A stretch of 64,000 bases of DNA from NCBI RefSeq assembly GCF_036884655.1, contig NC_088340.1, positions 7,922,501-7,986,500 on the forward strand, given 5' to 3'. Positions 23,872 to 33,311 of this stretch are shown piece by piece; the stretch's first letter is position 1; the number at the start of each line of letters is the position of its first letter. The DNA is from Musa acuminata AAA Group. Lineage: Eukaryota > Streptophyta > Magnoliopsida > Zingiberales > Musaceae. Under the pieces are notes generated by a model. It worked only from the letters and a program-made list of their open reading frames with translations. It was not told where the DNA came from and did no database searches. Made by a program: the position numbers and the translations under genes.

Positions 23872-24478
23872 GTCTACACTCATGGGTTACATCGATTAAG
23901 TGTAACACTAGTGTTAGTAGCCCTGACGAAGAACTCATTCTCTCTAGTGATTACTCTCAATTTCTCCCTTCTCTAGCTTCATTGGCAATGATAGTACTCC
24001 GATCGTTTTTGGCTTTGTCAACATTGATTATAGGTGATAACTCATCTCGCCTTTGATTGTGTATCCTCTCCTTATCGACTTTTGCTCCTTTCTCTCTAGC
24101 TTTGTTAGTGCTTTGCTAAGAGGCTTAATAACTTCTCTTCAATATCACCAATCCTTCCTTCAGTGAGTTCCTCTTCGACATCTCCTCTCTTGTTTTTAGT
24201 AAGCCTTTGGTGTCTCCCACCCCAAAATTTTATATGTAATACCTCACTATTATTCTATAATATTGAAGTATTTAGGTGTTTTAGGGTAAAAGATTAATTG
24301 AATTTAGGGTTGGTAGATTATTTAAATTTTTGGACCTCTACCTGATGGTCTTAGCAGATAAGCAGTGGTGCCACCTATACCTAGTGCACTACTACTCTAG
24401 ACCAAGTAGTAGTACCATCTGAACTATAAAATTATTTATGAAAAAATATTTTTTAAAATAATCTAAAAATAAAAATTA
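23872..24478. other. Intergenic, repeat-like, unassigned
   Basis: CT-rich then AT-rich sequence. A stretch near 24360-24420 (gtggtgccacct, gtagtagtaccatc) resembles decayed LTR palindromes. No gene supported. Confidence 0.35.
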
Positions 24479-24910
24479 TGAAAATTGATACTAATTATTA
24501 TAGGGAAGTTTTGATAGGTTTAGAGTGTAATTACTAGAATTACACTCGGGTTATACTTACATTATACTCGATCATAAATTTAATATATATATTTTTTATT
24601 TTAATAATTAATGATCCTAAAATCAAAAAAATTAGAAAAAATAATACTAAACATTTTAGAATCATGTTATAAAACTTTTGGAGAAGTTTAGATAGCTTTG
24701 GATATTATTCTCATATTTACACTTGTGTTACACTATTCAATATAAAATTCTCATATTTTGATAATTAATAAATTTAAAATTAGAAAAAAAATGATAGTAA
24801 ACATGTTATAATCATATTGTCATAATTTTGAAAAAGTTTGAATAAGTTTGAGGATAATTCCTCTATTTACACTTGAGTTACGCTCAAGTTATACTATTAT
24901 AGATTAATGT
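24479..24910. repeat. Three diverged tandem units of about 125-160 bp
   Basis: Units at about 24479-24636, 24637-24785 and 24786-24910 each run through: a nAATACTAAnn-like start, an a(g)aagtttngatag phrase, a ttacacttg/ttacactcg phrase and an attaataat...aaattagaa tail. Divergence is high, so the array is old. Confidence 0.55.
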
Positions 24911-26940
24911 GGATTATAGACTTGTTTTTTATATTGATGCATGCTTAGATCATTGCACTTCATTGATAACTAACTTGTAAGTTATCCTTATCAAATAGAA
25001 TTGATTTTAATTCATTTAGTTAAACATATTATTTGATTGGAATGTAAAGGTGGTGAACTCGTGAACTCTCTAATATGTTTTAAGATATATCGATTAATTT
25101 TATTATTTTTTATCCCTTAAATTTTGGATATAATGTCTCGTATTTGTAATATTTATATTTGTATATAAACATAATAACACCATTATATGGATCCCTTTGA
25201 TAGAGGATATTTTGGTATTGCCCAGCTAGCAGCCACCTCGAAGCATAGGTGGTGCCACTTCGCCCAACTAGCAACCATCTCATATCATACGTGGTGTCAC
25301 CCCAATCAAAATAACACACAGAAGTAACATAGCCCGACTCAAAAGTGATGCCACATTGTATCTCCAAAACAATGCACTACAAATCTGCACCGCTCAAAAT
25401 CAAACGATGCTTGCCAACAAGAATACAACTTCACAAGGTATGGTTTCAGAAGAATGGATATAGAATAGATAAATCACCCACCAGAAATATCGGTAGACGC
25501 CAGGAAGCACAGGGAGAGTTGACTCCATATGGAAGGTATAAAAAACCATCCCCAGATAAATGTCAAGGATAGGATCCACTATGCACAAAATTTGACTTAA
25601 GTTTCAGATAGGTTAAGTCAAAACTCTCATCTCCAACATCGACCTATTGTGTAGGAACTCGAAACCATAAGCCCCTCGTGGATTCGCTGGAGAATACCCT
25701 AAGAGATGGCGTTCACGACTCTTCGTCCCTTCTCCATGAAACCTTCCTCTTAAGTAACACTATGAACGACCTTACACAATCAGGATTGAACCTAACTGTG
25801 CCCCTTCTCGAGTCACAGCATAAGGAATCACAATATCCTTCATTCAGGTAAATAAGGTAAATGAAGTAGTTACTACAGGTAATATATATCATAATTTAAA
25901 GATTTATATAAATTATTATTAAATTATGTGTAACTAATTAATTTTTTTTTTTCAGGTATAAAGTCCAAGAAGCATGAATCACCCCTTTCTCCTTCACCGT
26001 CTATTACATCACCCCCTCATGCGTCACCTCTTTTTTCACCACTCGTACTTCCTTAGTTATTACTAAACCCCTACATAGTTAATAATTATTGTTATATTGA
26101 TCATTTTAAGTATTATTTGTAAACCGAGTAGTAAGAGTGGAGGGCAGATTATAGTTATTTCTGCTAGGTTGTGTAATTTTGGAGCTCTTAAGAGGATACT
26201 TTTTTATCATATAGCGTATATTCCTAATAGTTCTATGTGCCGATTTACTTTATATAGTATTTTAAAAGCTGGGATTAAAGGATCCACTTTTACAGGTGGT
26301 GTCCAATTTAGTCCCGAATGATATTGCTATGATTTTAGAGTTGTCCAACTATGAGAAAGTCATCGATTTTGAAGCTAACAATTTTTTGTTACATGTTTGA
26401 GAAATACTTTAGAAATTAACTTTTCCGTAGATAAAAATATAGAAGATCTATTGAGTAGGCTAGTTTTTAGTGATGATGATATTGACATTATCAGTTTTTG
26501 TAAGTTATACATTTTGTACAAATTTGTTTATATTTTGATTTGTCAAACCGATTATATTTTTATTTTTATTTTATAAAATCAATTTTACTTTATCCGCTCA
26601 TATTAATATCTTATATTTATGATTTAGATTCGTTAACTAATTATAACTAAACGATTGTTGTTCATTCTTACATCACCATTAAAATTCTAATTATTGGCGC
26701 TTGGATAAACAAGTTAAAACTTGAATTAAATTCCTCAATGTCCCATTATTTTACCATGTTTTGTCTAATTACAAGAGTATACAAATACAAGTTTTTCTTT
26801 TAGGTTTTGGCAAGTTAATATTAGTGGAATAAACAGGAAAATCATCATTGTGTAGAATTATTGTTACTACGAGCATTATTTACTCCTATGAGTTCTCCCC
26901 ATGAAGAGTATTCATCATCAGAAGGCCGCCGCTGTGTTTA
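24911..26940. other. Intergenic repeat-rich stretch without supported gene
   Basis: 25220-25700 contains GC-richer sequence with ggtggtgccact words reminiscent of LTR palindromes and may be another LTR relic. The open frame at 26097-26321 (74 codons) has no recognisable domain, no upstream promoter and AT-driven composition, so it is not called. The rest is AT-rich. Confidence 0.35.
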
Positions 26941-26957
26941 GCAATTATATGATTTGA

Positions 26958-27084
26958 TGGGCCGAAAGCCCAATTTTGGTGCCCTTCTGCTTTGCGCAAC
27001 TAGAAGCTTCCGGAGCTCCCTCTCCACCCTCTATATATGCTTGCACTGCGCCTCTATTAACGCAACGCATCCCGTAAACCCTAA
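26958..27084 (+). promoter_or_regulatory. Promoter of the U14 snoRNA cluster (site II, TATA, telo box)
   Basis: Two inverted site II elements (TGGGCC at 26958-26963 and AAGCCCA at 26966-26972), a TATATAT box at 27032-27038, and a telo box AAACCCTAA at 27076-27084. This combination is typical of plant genes for ribosomal proteins and of polycistronic snoRNA transcripts. U14 copies start about 230 bp downstream. Confidence 0.75.
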
Positions 27085-27314
27085 GCCTTTTCTGCAGCGG
27101 ACGCCTCCAAATCCTGGTTGCCTCGCTTATTTGACCTCTCTTCAATCGATGCTTCTTCTGATGGTAAAGTCTCTCTTCGTGTTCGAAATGGCAGACCGAT
27201 GAGCGCTTTGCTGGGCTACTGATGCCGGAAGTGTGTTGCTTTGTGCTGTTAATGGCTTAGCGTTTTCCTGTATGTGGTTTCTAATCGGTAAATCTTCCTT
27301 CGTGGGTTGTCGGG

Positions 27315-27441
27315 GTCGTCGATGATGATAAATTCTAAGGCTTGTTTCTCAAAACATTCGCAGTGGCCGCCTGAGAGCTTTCGCCTCGCCGGGCTTGAGA
27401 GCTTATGCTGCTCAATTTTTCCTTGGATGTCTGAGATTGAT
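27315..27441 (+). ncRNA. U14: U14 C/D box snoRNA, copy 1
   Basis: U14 pairs with 18S rRNA at two places: it is needed for early pre-rRNA cleavage and guides one 2'-O-methylation. Visible: C box TGATGA at 27323-27328; domain A CATTCGCAGT (complementary to ACTGCGAATG near the 18S 5' end); domain B CCTTGGATGT directly before D box CTGA at 27431-27434, complementary to ACATCCAAGG of 18S. The D-plus-five rule points to the C after ACAT, equivalent to the known U14 target (human Cm462). Canonical boxes throughout, so probably functional. Confidence 0.92.
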
Positions 27442-27529
27442 CCCTGTGTTGTCGATCGGCTTTTTTATTATTTTTCGTTGTGTTAAGAATCCTTTTGATT
27501 TCTGTAAAGTTTCTAAATTTTCGTGCTAG

Positions 27530-27659
27530 ACGTCGATGATGAGAGATCCTAAGGCTTGTTTCTCAAAACATTCGCAGTGGCCGCCTGAGAGCTTTCGCCT
27601 CGCCCGGCTTGAGAGCTTGTGCTGCTCTGTTTTCCCTTCCTTGGATGTCTGAGATCGAT
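27530..27659 (+). ncRNA. U14: U14 C/D box snoRNA, copy 2
   Basis: Second tandem copy, C box to C box spacing 214 bp. C box TGATGA at 27537-27542, domain A intact, domain B CCTTGGATGT and D box CTGA at 27649-27652. A short apical stem (ctgagagc/gcttgagagc) is shared with the other copies. Probably functional. Confidence 0.92.
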
Positions 27660-27764
27660 AAACACATTAAATTGTCGCGATATTTTTCGATGTGTTTTTA
27701 GCTTTTTGAATTGTTACAGCTTTAAATCTCAATTTTTTTCCTTCTCTATATCCATTTTTATGCT

Positions 27765-27892
27765 TGATTCCAATGACGATAAATTCAAAGGCTTGTTTCT
27801 CAAAACATTCGCAGTGGCCGCCTGAGAGCTTTCGCCTCGCCGGGCTTGAGAGCTTGTGCTGTCCTGTTTTCCCTTGGATGTCTGAGATCGAT
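27765..27892 (+). ncRNA. U14: U14 C/D box snoRNA, copy 3, variant C box
   Basis: Both rRNA-pairing domains and D box CTGA (27882-27885) are intact, but the C box reads TGACGA (27774-27779), one base off the consensus. That change may weaken the kink-turn. The 120-bp spacer after this copy resembles the spacer after copy 2, showing that spacers were duplicated along with the RNA. Confidence 0.85.
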
Positions 27893-27999
27893 CAACAAAT
27901 TAAGTTGTCCCGATGTTTTTTGATGTGTTTTTTAGATTTTTCAATTGTTAAAGCTTTAAATCTCAATTTTTTTTCATTCTCTTAATTCATTTTTATGCT

Positions 28000-28131
28000 T
28001 GATTCCAATGGCGTTAAATTCAAAGGCTTGTTTCTCAAACCATTCGCTGTGGCCGCCTGAGGGCTTCCGCCTCGCCGGACTTGAGAGCTTGTGCTGCTAG
28101 ATTCTCCCTTCCTTGGATGTCTTAGTTTTAG
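28000..28131 (+). pseudogene. U14: U14 snoRNA copy 4, probably inactive
   Basis: C box degenerated to TGGCGT and D box to CTTA (28121-28124). Domain A also has a change (CATTCGCTGT). Domain B CCTTGGATGT is kept. Loss of both boxes should prevent snoRNP assembly. Confidence 0.8.
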
Positions 28132-28210
28132 ACTAGTGATTGATTTATGCTCGATCTTTATTTGATTGTCTAGAAGCATTAAAGTTGTTTCTTTTAACTA
28201 CACTGAAGTT

Positions 28211-28333
28211 CGCCATTGATGACAAATCTAAGGCTTGTTTCTCAAAACATTCGCAGTGGCCGCCTGAGAGCTTTCGCCTTGACGGGCTTGAGAGTAGTGC
28301 TGCTCAATTCTTCCTTGGATGTCTGAGTTCCTT
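28211..28333 (+). ncRNA. U14: U14 C/D box snoRNA, copy 5
   Basis: C box TGATGA at 28217-28222, domain A CATTCGCAGT, domain B CCTTGGATGT and D box CTGA at 28323-28326 are all canonical. The apical region differs slightly (gcttgagagtagtgctg). Last copy of the cluster; nothing similar follows. Confidence 0.9.
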
Positions 28334-28341
28334 TCCGAATC

Positions 28342-29900
28342 ATGCTCTATAAATTAGTTCTCTCCTACGGTGTCTGCTAGTCTTAGCTTTTGTACTTGAA
28401 GAGTAGTTATGATTGTTCGATCACTAAATTTGGTTGTTATCACGTTGCATCTTTGGTTTTACATTGATACTAGCTGCATGCCATTGTGTCTCAATGTGTC
28501 GCAGTGCATCTCTGAATGTGTTCGGCTACAACAAACTATTCACATTGTTTCTATTCATCGAGCTTTGTTTGATACTGTCTCCTTCTTCCAAAGATCATAT
28601 TGTTCATCGTAGCTCATCATTTCTAGTCGTAACAGATCTCGATAATGTTTGACGTGTTTTCATCTAAATACGATTTATATTATGTAGCTATTGGTGTCAA
28701 TAATTGGATTTAAGTTGATGTTCTAGTTTAGTTCTGATCACTTGTTTAGCCGCTCCCATTCCAAGCATCACTTTGGTTCTTTGTTGTCGAGTCTTTAATG
28801 TCACTGATCGTCTATACTGGTGTACGAAACATCCAGTATGTGTGTATGCGTATTCCCTTGTACATGACAGTCTCATGCTGGAAGGACGTAAAAGGAAGTA
28901 TGTTATTTAGTCTTCATGGTGGTCGCCACGCTGCCTTAATTCTGGCCGTGACGACAAAATCCCTATTGTTTGCACCCTTCAAAAGCAATCAAGGAGGCTC
29001 CACTTGGAAGATTGGTTGTACTAAATTATGTGACATGCTTGTCTGAAGTTTATTTTTTAGATGCCTGAAGTATCTTAAGTTAACATACAAGACCTGTTAC
29101 GATACTATAATAAACTTTAAATCCGTGAACTCAGAATATTGAACTCTTAATATAATGATATCATATGCCCTTTTTTAAATAAATAAAAATTATTTTTTTA
29201 AAAAAATATGGCATGGTTTATTGTAACAAAAAAAATCTCGAGATTGAATAGTAGTAACTATTGTTGTTGTGGTGGTTTTGATTTTAGGCAATTTTTTTAA
29301 CATGTGTGCATAGAGTGTGAGATCAAGAAAATACCCTCTTAGATTCCTAGAGAGTTCATTAAGCTACATTCGAAACCGAATTATGCCATCAACGGATGTA
29401 AATTAATGCACTGTTATTTCATATTGTGTCAAGATTAATTTTGTGTTGTGACAATAATAATTCAAATATAGTTATTTGTGTCTCGGACCTCCTAATCTGG
29501 CATATCGCAACCAGCAGGTTTACCTAAATCATATATCTACGAATTAAAACCCCAATACCTGCCTGAGATAATTGAAGTTATTATGTTACGATCTTTAACA
29601 ACGAAATCTCTGATGACGTGCACCTTTTTGTCTGAATAGTATGGAAAAAAGTCAGTGATGTGGTAGGCTATATTGACTGCACCTCAATGTTTTGGAATTT
29701 AAGAAAACTCTTTTTAGTTTTTCTTAAGTAGAAAGGTCTTTGGTTGGTTGTTTACAAATCAACTTTCCACTTCTTTTCTTCGTTCCATCGTAACCACCAA
29801 AATGTTTTTTTTTTCTTTTATATAAACATATATATATATATATATATATGATATTCTTTTCCTTATTTTTCACAACAACAAAAAGAGAAGTGGTCATTGC
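28342..29900. other. Region downstream of the U14 cluster, no supported gene
   Basis: Mixed-composition sequence. The open frame at 28798-29046 (82 codons) shows no family resemblance and no splice or promoter context, so it is not called. A (TA)n run lies at about 29827-29849. Confidence 0.4.
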
Positions 29901-29917
29901 TCTTACAATTATACTTG

Positions 29918-30090
29918 TATAAAACACCTACAAGCAGCCTCAACCTCTACCCTTCATCATTCACACACCAGTTGGTAAGAAGTTCTCTCTCTCTCTCTCT
30001 TCCCACTGTTCTGTTCTGTAATCGATGCTGAATTCTTATGGAAGTTCAAGTTCCTGTCCTTACCATAAAGATTAGTTGTTCTGTTTGCAG
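29918..30090 (+). promoter_or_regulatory. TATA box, 5' UTR and 5'-UTR intron of the small basic protein gene
   Basis: TATAAAA at 29918-29924 is followed by a pyrimidine-rich leader. A donor TTG|GTAAGA at 29975 and an acceptor TTTGCAG|GAAC ending at 30090 delimit a probable 116-bp intron just before the start codon at 30104. Intron positions in the leader are common in plant genes; this one is inferred from signals only. Confidence 0.6.
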
Positions 30091-30103
30091 GAACACAGGG
30101 AAG

Positions 30104-30307
30104 ATGGTGGTGATGGGGCACCAACTAGAAAAGCTGGTGGGCAGCCTCAAGGCCAAGCTGAAGTCACTGAAGGGGAAGAAGCCTTATGATAAGATGGGCA
30201 AGACGGATAGCATGAGGGTGGAGATCAGAAGCAAGAGGGCTCAGAAGTTCATAGCCAAGAACCTTAAGACGGCCGACTCCATGGGAAAAAAAAGCTATGC
30301 CTTTTAG
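30104..30307 (+). CDS. Small basic protein of unknown function (67 aa)
   Basis: Single coding exon from ATG at 30104 to TAG at 30305. The protein is Lys-rich: an amphipathic N-terminal helix (HQLEKLVGSLKAKLKSLKGK), a KPYDKM motif, then MRVEIRSKRAQKFIAKNL and a C terminus GKKSYAF. No signal peptide, membrane segment or cysteine. A frame extension to an ATG at 30038 would read through the probable leader intron, so I chose the internal start. The clear TATA box, the leader intron and codon usage support a real gene. I do not recognise the family with certainty and assign no function. Confidence 0.75.
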   Translation: MVVMGHQLEKLVGSLKAKLKSLKGKKPYDKMGKTDSMRVEIRSKRAQKFIAKNLKTADSMGKKSYAF

Positions 30308-30339
30308 TTCCAGCACTAGTGTGATTTTCCTGTAATGAA

Positions 30340-30342
<3 letters not shown>

Positions 30343-30426
<84 letters not shown>
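30343..30426. repeat. Compound microsatellite (CT)n(TA)n
   Basis: About 25 CT units followed by about 17 TA units, directly in the 3' UTR region of the small protein gene. Confidence 0.95.
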
Positions 30427-30429
<3 letters not shown>

Positions 30430-30430
<1 letters not shown>

Positions 30431-31670
30431 AGATATTCCCACCCACCATGATGAAGGGATGGAAGCTGTTCTCGGCTTGTTTATCTTACATGCTGTTTTC
30501 TAAAAGATCCACTGGCAAGAATCATGTGTGTGTTATGAGAAAGAACACTGCTGTTTAGTTTGTCTTGAGCATCTTCAAGCTCAAACTTGCACCTTTTCTT
30601 TTTCGAGAAAATTAACATGATTTTGAGGGTGTACCTTATTTTTCTGTTCAAGACATGGGGTTTAAACTTGGCTAATTTTACTTTGTAGATCTCCTGCATG
30701 TTGATATGAGCAACAGAATACAAGTCTCTTCCCTAATTTTTTGGGGATTATTCTTTTCCTTTTCCAGAAAGGAATATTCTTTTCTTTTTTTTTTTTACAA
30801 AAAGACTTAGATCTATAACCACTCATGTTTTAGGGGTTTCCACTCATCTTTGTATGGTGAGCGAATCCCAAGAAAAGCCTTTTTTTTTTGGACATTTTCT
30901 AGTATCTTTTTTACCTAAAATATATAAACTTCAAGAATTAAGGCATAAAGATTGTGTTGGTTGCATTATCAGTCATGGGGCCATGCATGAACTACTTCAG
31001 ATGGGCTACATGGATGTCATCAAGCTTCATTGATGAGAGTGATATGTCATCAAGCTTCATCTGACAGTCACACTGGACTTCAATTGGTTCACACTTCATT
31101 GTATGTGATTGTGTGGCCCAAAACATAAAGTCTCTCTGGCATTTTGGTGATCATGCAGTCGAGAAGTGATTATACTCAACACATCACTTTCCATGTTGAA
31201 AACTAAGCATTTTGACCTTTCTATGACATATATTATCTCCCATCTGCAACATTTGTCCTTGCAGGTACCCAAAGATCATCTAGATGGTTTAACATTTCAA
31301 TGTCTTTGAATATTCTTTTTAATCAAAATATTCTTAATATTTTCTCTCGTGGAAGTCAATTCAGGAGTTTGTGTCACCTATATTTATAGTTGATACTGCC
31401 ACCATTGATGTGATGGATGCTGGTGGACCTATCTCGTTTGTATCGCTCTATCTAATGAAGGTTGTGGCTTCTTAGCATATTTTCAAATCGTTTTACTTCT
31501 ACTATGGATAGTTACACCTGTTAAATATATTATGATTGCACCCAACTCATCATTCAACATGAACAAAAACATAATTAATAATTATCCTTCTAAGTTTCCC
31601 AACTCAATTAGCCGCTTTTTCCTACTCGAGCTCTCTCATCCGTTCAAATGTTAGGTCGGCTCTAATACCA
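30430..31670. other. Intergenic, nothing recognised
   Basis: AT-rich sequence with short poly-T runs. A local tandem word (catcaagcttcat) occurs at about 31018 and 31048. No gene or transposon signature found. Confidence 0.45.
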
Positions 31671-31673
31671 ATT

Positions 31674-31850
31674 GTCACGACCTGAGTCTGATGAACTAAC
31701 TGACTAATAACTCCATTTTAATTCTTCAACACCTAAATGCTTAAACGAGAGTTAACATAGTATACAGCTCATATAAGTCAATCATATATATTGCGCACTT
31801 TCAATGTAGAACTAATGGAATGCCATTTATATGGTCTAAACTAAGATGAA
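31674..31850. repeat. Dispersed repeat, same family as 19556-19735
   Basis: Begins tgtcacgacctgagtctgatg, then taactgactaataactcc, aaatgcttaaacgagag and cttataagtcaat homologues are in the same order (tcatataagtcaatc here), then a cactttcaatgtagaacta block. Confidence 0.45.
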
Positions 31851-31879
31851 TATTCATAACCAATGGATTAATCAGATCA

Positions 31880-32395
31880 TGGCATGTTTAAATTGTTGTC
31901 CTGTTTGTCAAGCTGAATCTGGTTCTATCGATCACATACATTTTGAATGTTATTTCGCTTCTTCGTACTGGTGTTATTTTCGAACTCATCCAGGCCATCT
32001 GGCATAGAGTCCTAACAATACAGTCTTTACCTACATGTTTCTATCATTGACTATGATGGTTCTTATGCACCTAACAATACAGTTTTCTCACTAAGAGCAG
32101 CGAGGGTTCTTATCCACTCATGATGGTATTGAAGCTGAAGCATGGGGTATCAGAGACGCTCTTCATCGTGCTCATTCTGAAGGGCCTTCATGACATTATT
32201 GTCAGGACTAGTTCTCTCACGCATAACAAGATCCTTAACAGCAGTATCCTCATGCTTTGGAAGCTTAAAACCCTCATCTTTGATTGTCTAAATCTTGTCA
32301 AACCTGTTAATGTTGTCTCATGGACACACATCATCACTAGGGAAGAAAACAACATTCCTCGTACCCTTCCCAAGCGAGCAAGGTGCACAGGCTAA
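31880..32395 (+). pseudogene. LINE (non-LTR retrotransposon) remnant: zf-RVT and RNase H tail
   Basis: A frame near 31886-32000 reads a Cys/His zinc-binding module (CCPVCQAESGSIDHIHFEC) typical of the zf-RVT domain at the end of plant LINE reverse transcriptases. Further on, about 32128-32395 reads EAEAWGIRDALHRAHSEG, then after a one-base frameshift a long frame ending VVSWTHIITREENNI and RTLPKRAR, which matches the C-terminal RNase H-like region of these elements (acidic AEAWAIRDAL and the HVPREENxxADxLAK motif). Broken and incomplete, so a dead 3' fragment. Confidence 0.7.
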
Positions 32396-33200
32396 TCTCA
32401 AACTTGGGATCATCTCTTAGTTTCCCCAGATGCTTCTTAATCCTTGTTAATATATTTATTTTTATTGTTTAAAAAACAACTTGAGCTTTTACTAAGAGTT
32501 GATATTAACCAATTTAAGGGTTTATAGAATAGGAAAAAAAACTATAAAAATTTAACAATTTGCTGGATACCTCAACACCACTTGTTTTACTTTTGTTCTT
32601 TTCTAATTAGAATCTAATCATAAGCTTTTATATATATATATATATATGTGTTAGTAAACTTTTATGTAAGGTGTCAGCATGGCTCGATCCAGTCTCCGAT
32701 GTATAAGGTTGTCCACGTGGATGCTCGGGTGACGAGGGCGAGCATCGAGTTGGGTTCGACCCTCGTCCCCCGAGTATGGTCTTCTCTCTTGGCGAGTGAC
32801 TTACTTCTTCGTTGCTGGGCTCCTGCATATAAGTTGAGGTCAAGAGGGGGATTTTCTGACTCGACCCTTTGAAGATTAACTTAATTTTTGGTGGAACAAG
32901 AGAGAGTTTAGTATTCGAAGTGTCTTCCTCTTTTGATTATGAAGGATTAGCTTTTATATCTACGAGGATGAGTTGGTTGGCACTCGTACAGAAGTTAAAG
33001 TCGATTGTCCAAGGAGCCGGTCTCAATTAATTGAAGAACTAATTACCTAAAAAAATTAATAGTCCGAATATAATGGGAACCGCTTGATAACGGCACGATA
33101 CTGGCTTGTCACAGCGGGACATGTTGACATCATTATGGATCGTAACGGCTGCTCCAACTTCAATTACCGGGCATTATACCGCTTTCAAATTTTGAACCCT
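32396..33200. other. Intergenic; (TA)n and a possible decayed LTR fragment upstream of HSBP
   Basis: (TA)n at about 32629-32647. From 32660 to 32880 the sequence is GC-rich, with cgagcatcgagttgg and ctgcatataagttgagg, resembling a TATA-containing LTR piece, but with no paired repeat. The open frames here on both strands are not called. Confidence 0.35.
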
Positions 33201-33214
33201 CGGTTCGACGACAC

Positions 33215-33223
33215 TATATAAAT
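33215..33223 (+). promoter_or_regulatory. TATA box of the HSBP gene
   Basis: TATATAAAT about 97 bp before the HSBP start codon, followed by a CT-rich leader. I found no properly spaced heat shock element in the 60 bp upstream. Confidence 0.7.
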
Positions 33224-33311
33224 CCCTTCGCCTTCCTCTCTCTCATCCTTAGCTCGCCTTGTTGCTCTTTCGAATTCGGATCTGTTAGGGTTTCGATCTC
33301 CTTCCTCGACG

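Noticed and set aside
26097..26321. 74-codon open frame in AT-rich intergenic DNA
   Set aside because: No domain, no conserved-looking neighbours, no promoter signal.
27195..27225. Possible extra C/D snoRNA (atgag ... ctgatg) before U14 copy 1
   Set aside because: Boxes would be only about 25 bases apart and there is no guide complementarity that I recognise.
28798..29046. 82-codon open frame downstream of the U14 cluster
   Set aside because: No family resemblance, promoter or splice context.
30038..30103. Upstream in-frame ATG extending the small basic protein to 89 codons
   Set aside because: The extension would read through a probable leader intron (donor 29975, acceptor 30090) and adds residues of different character.
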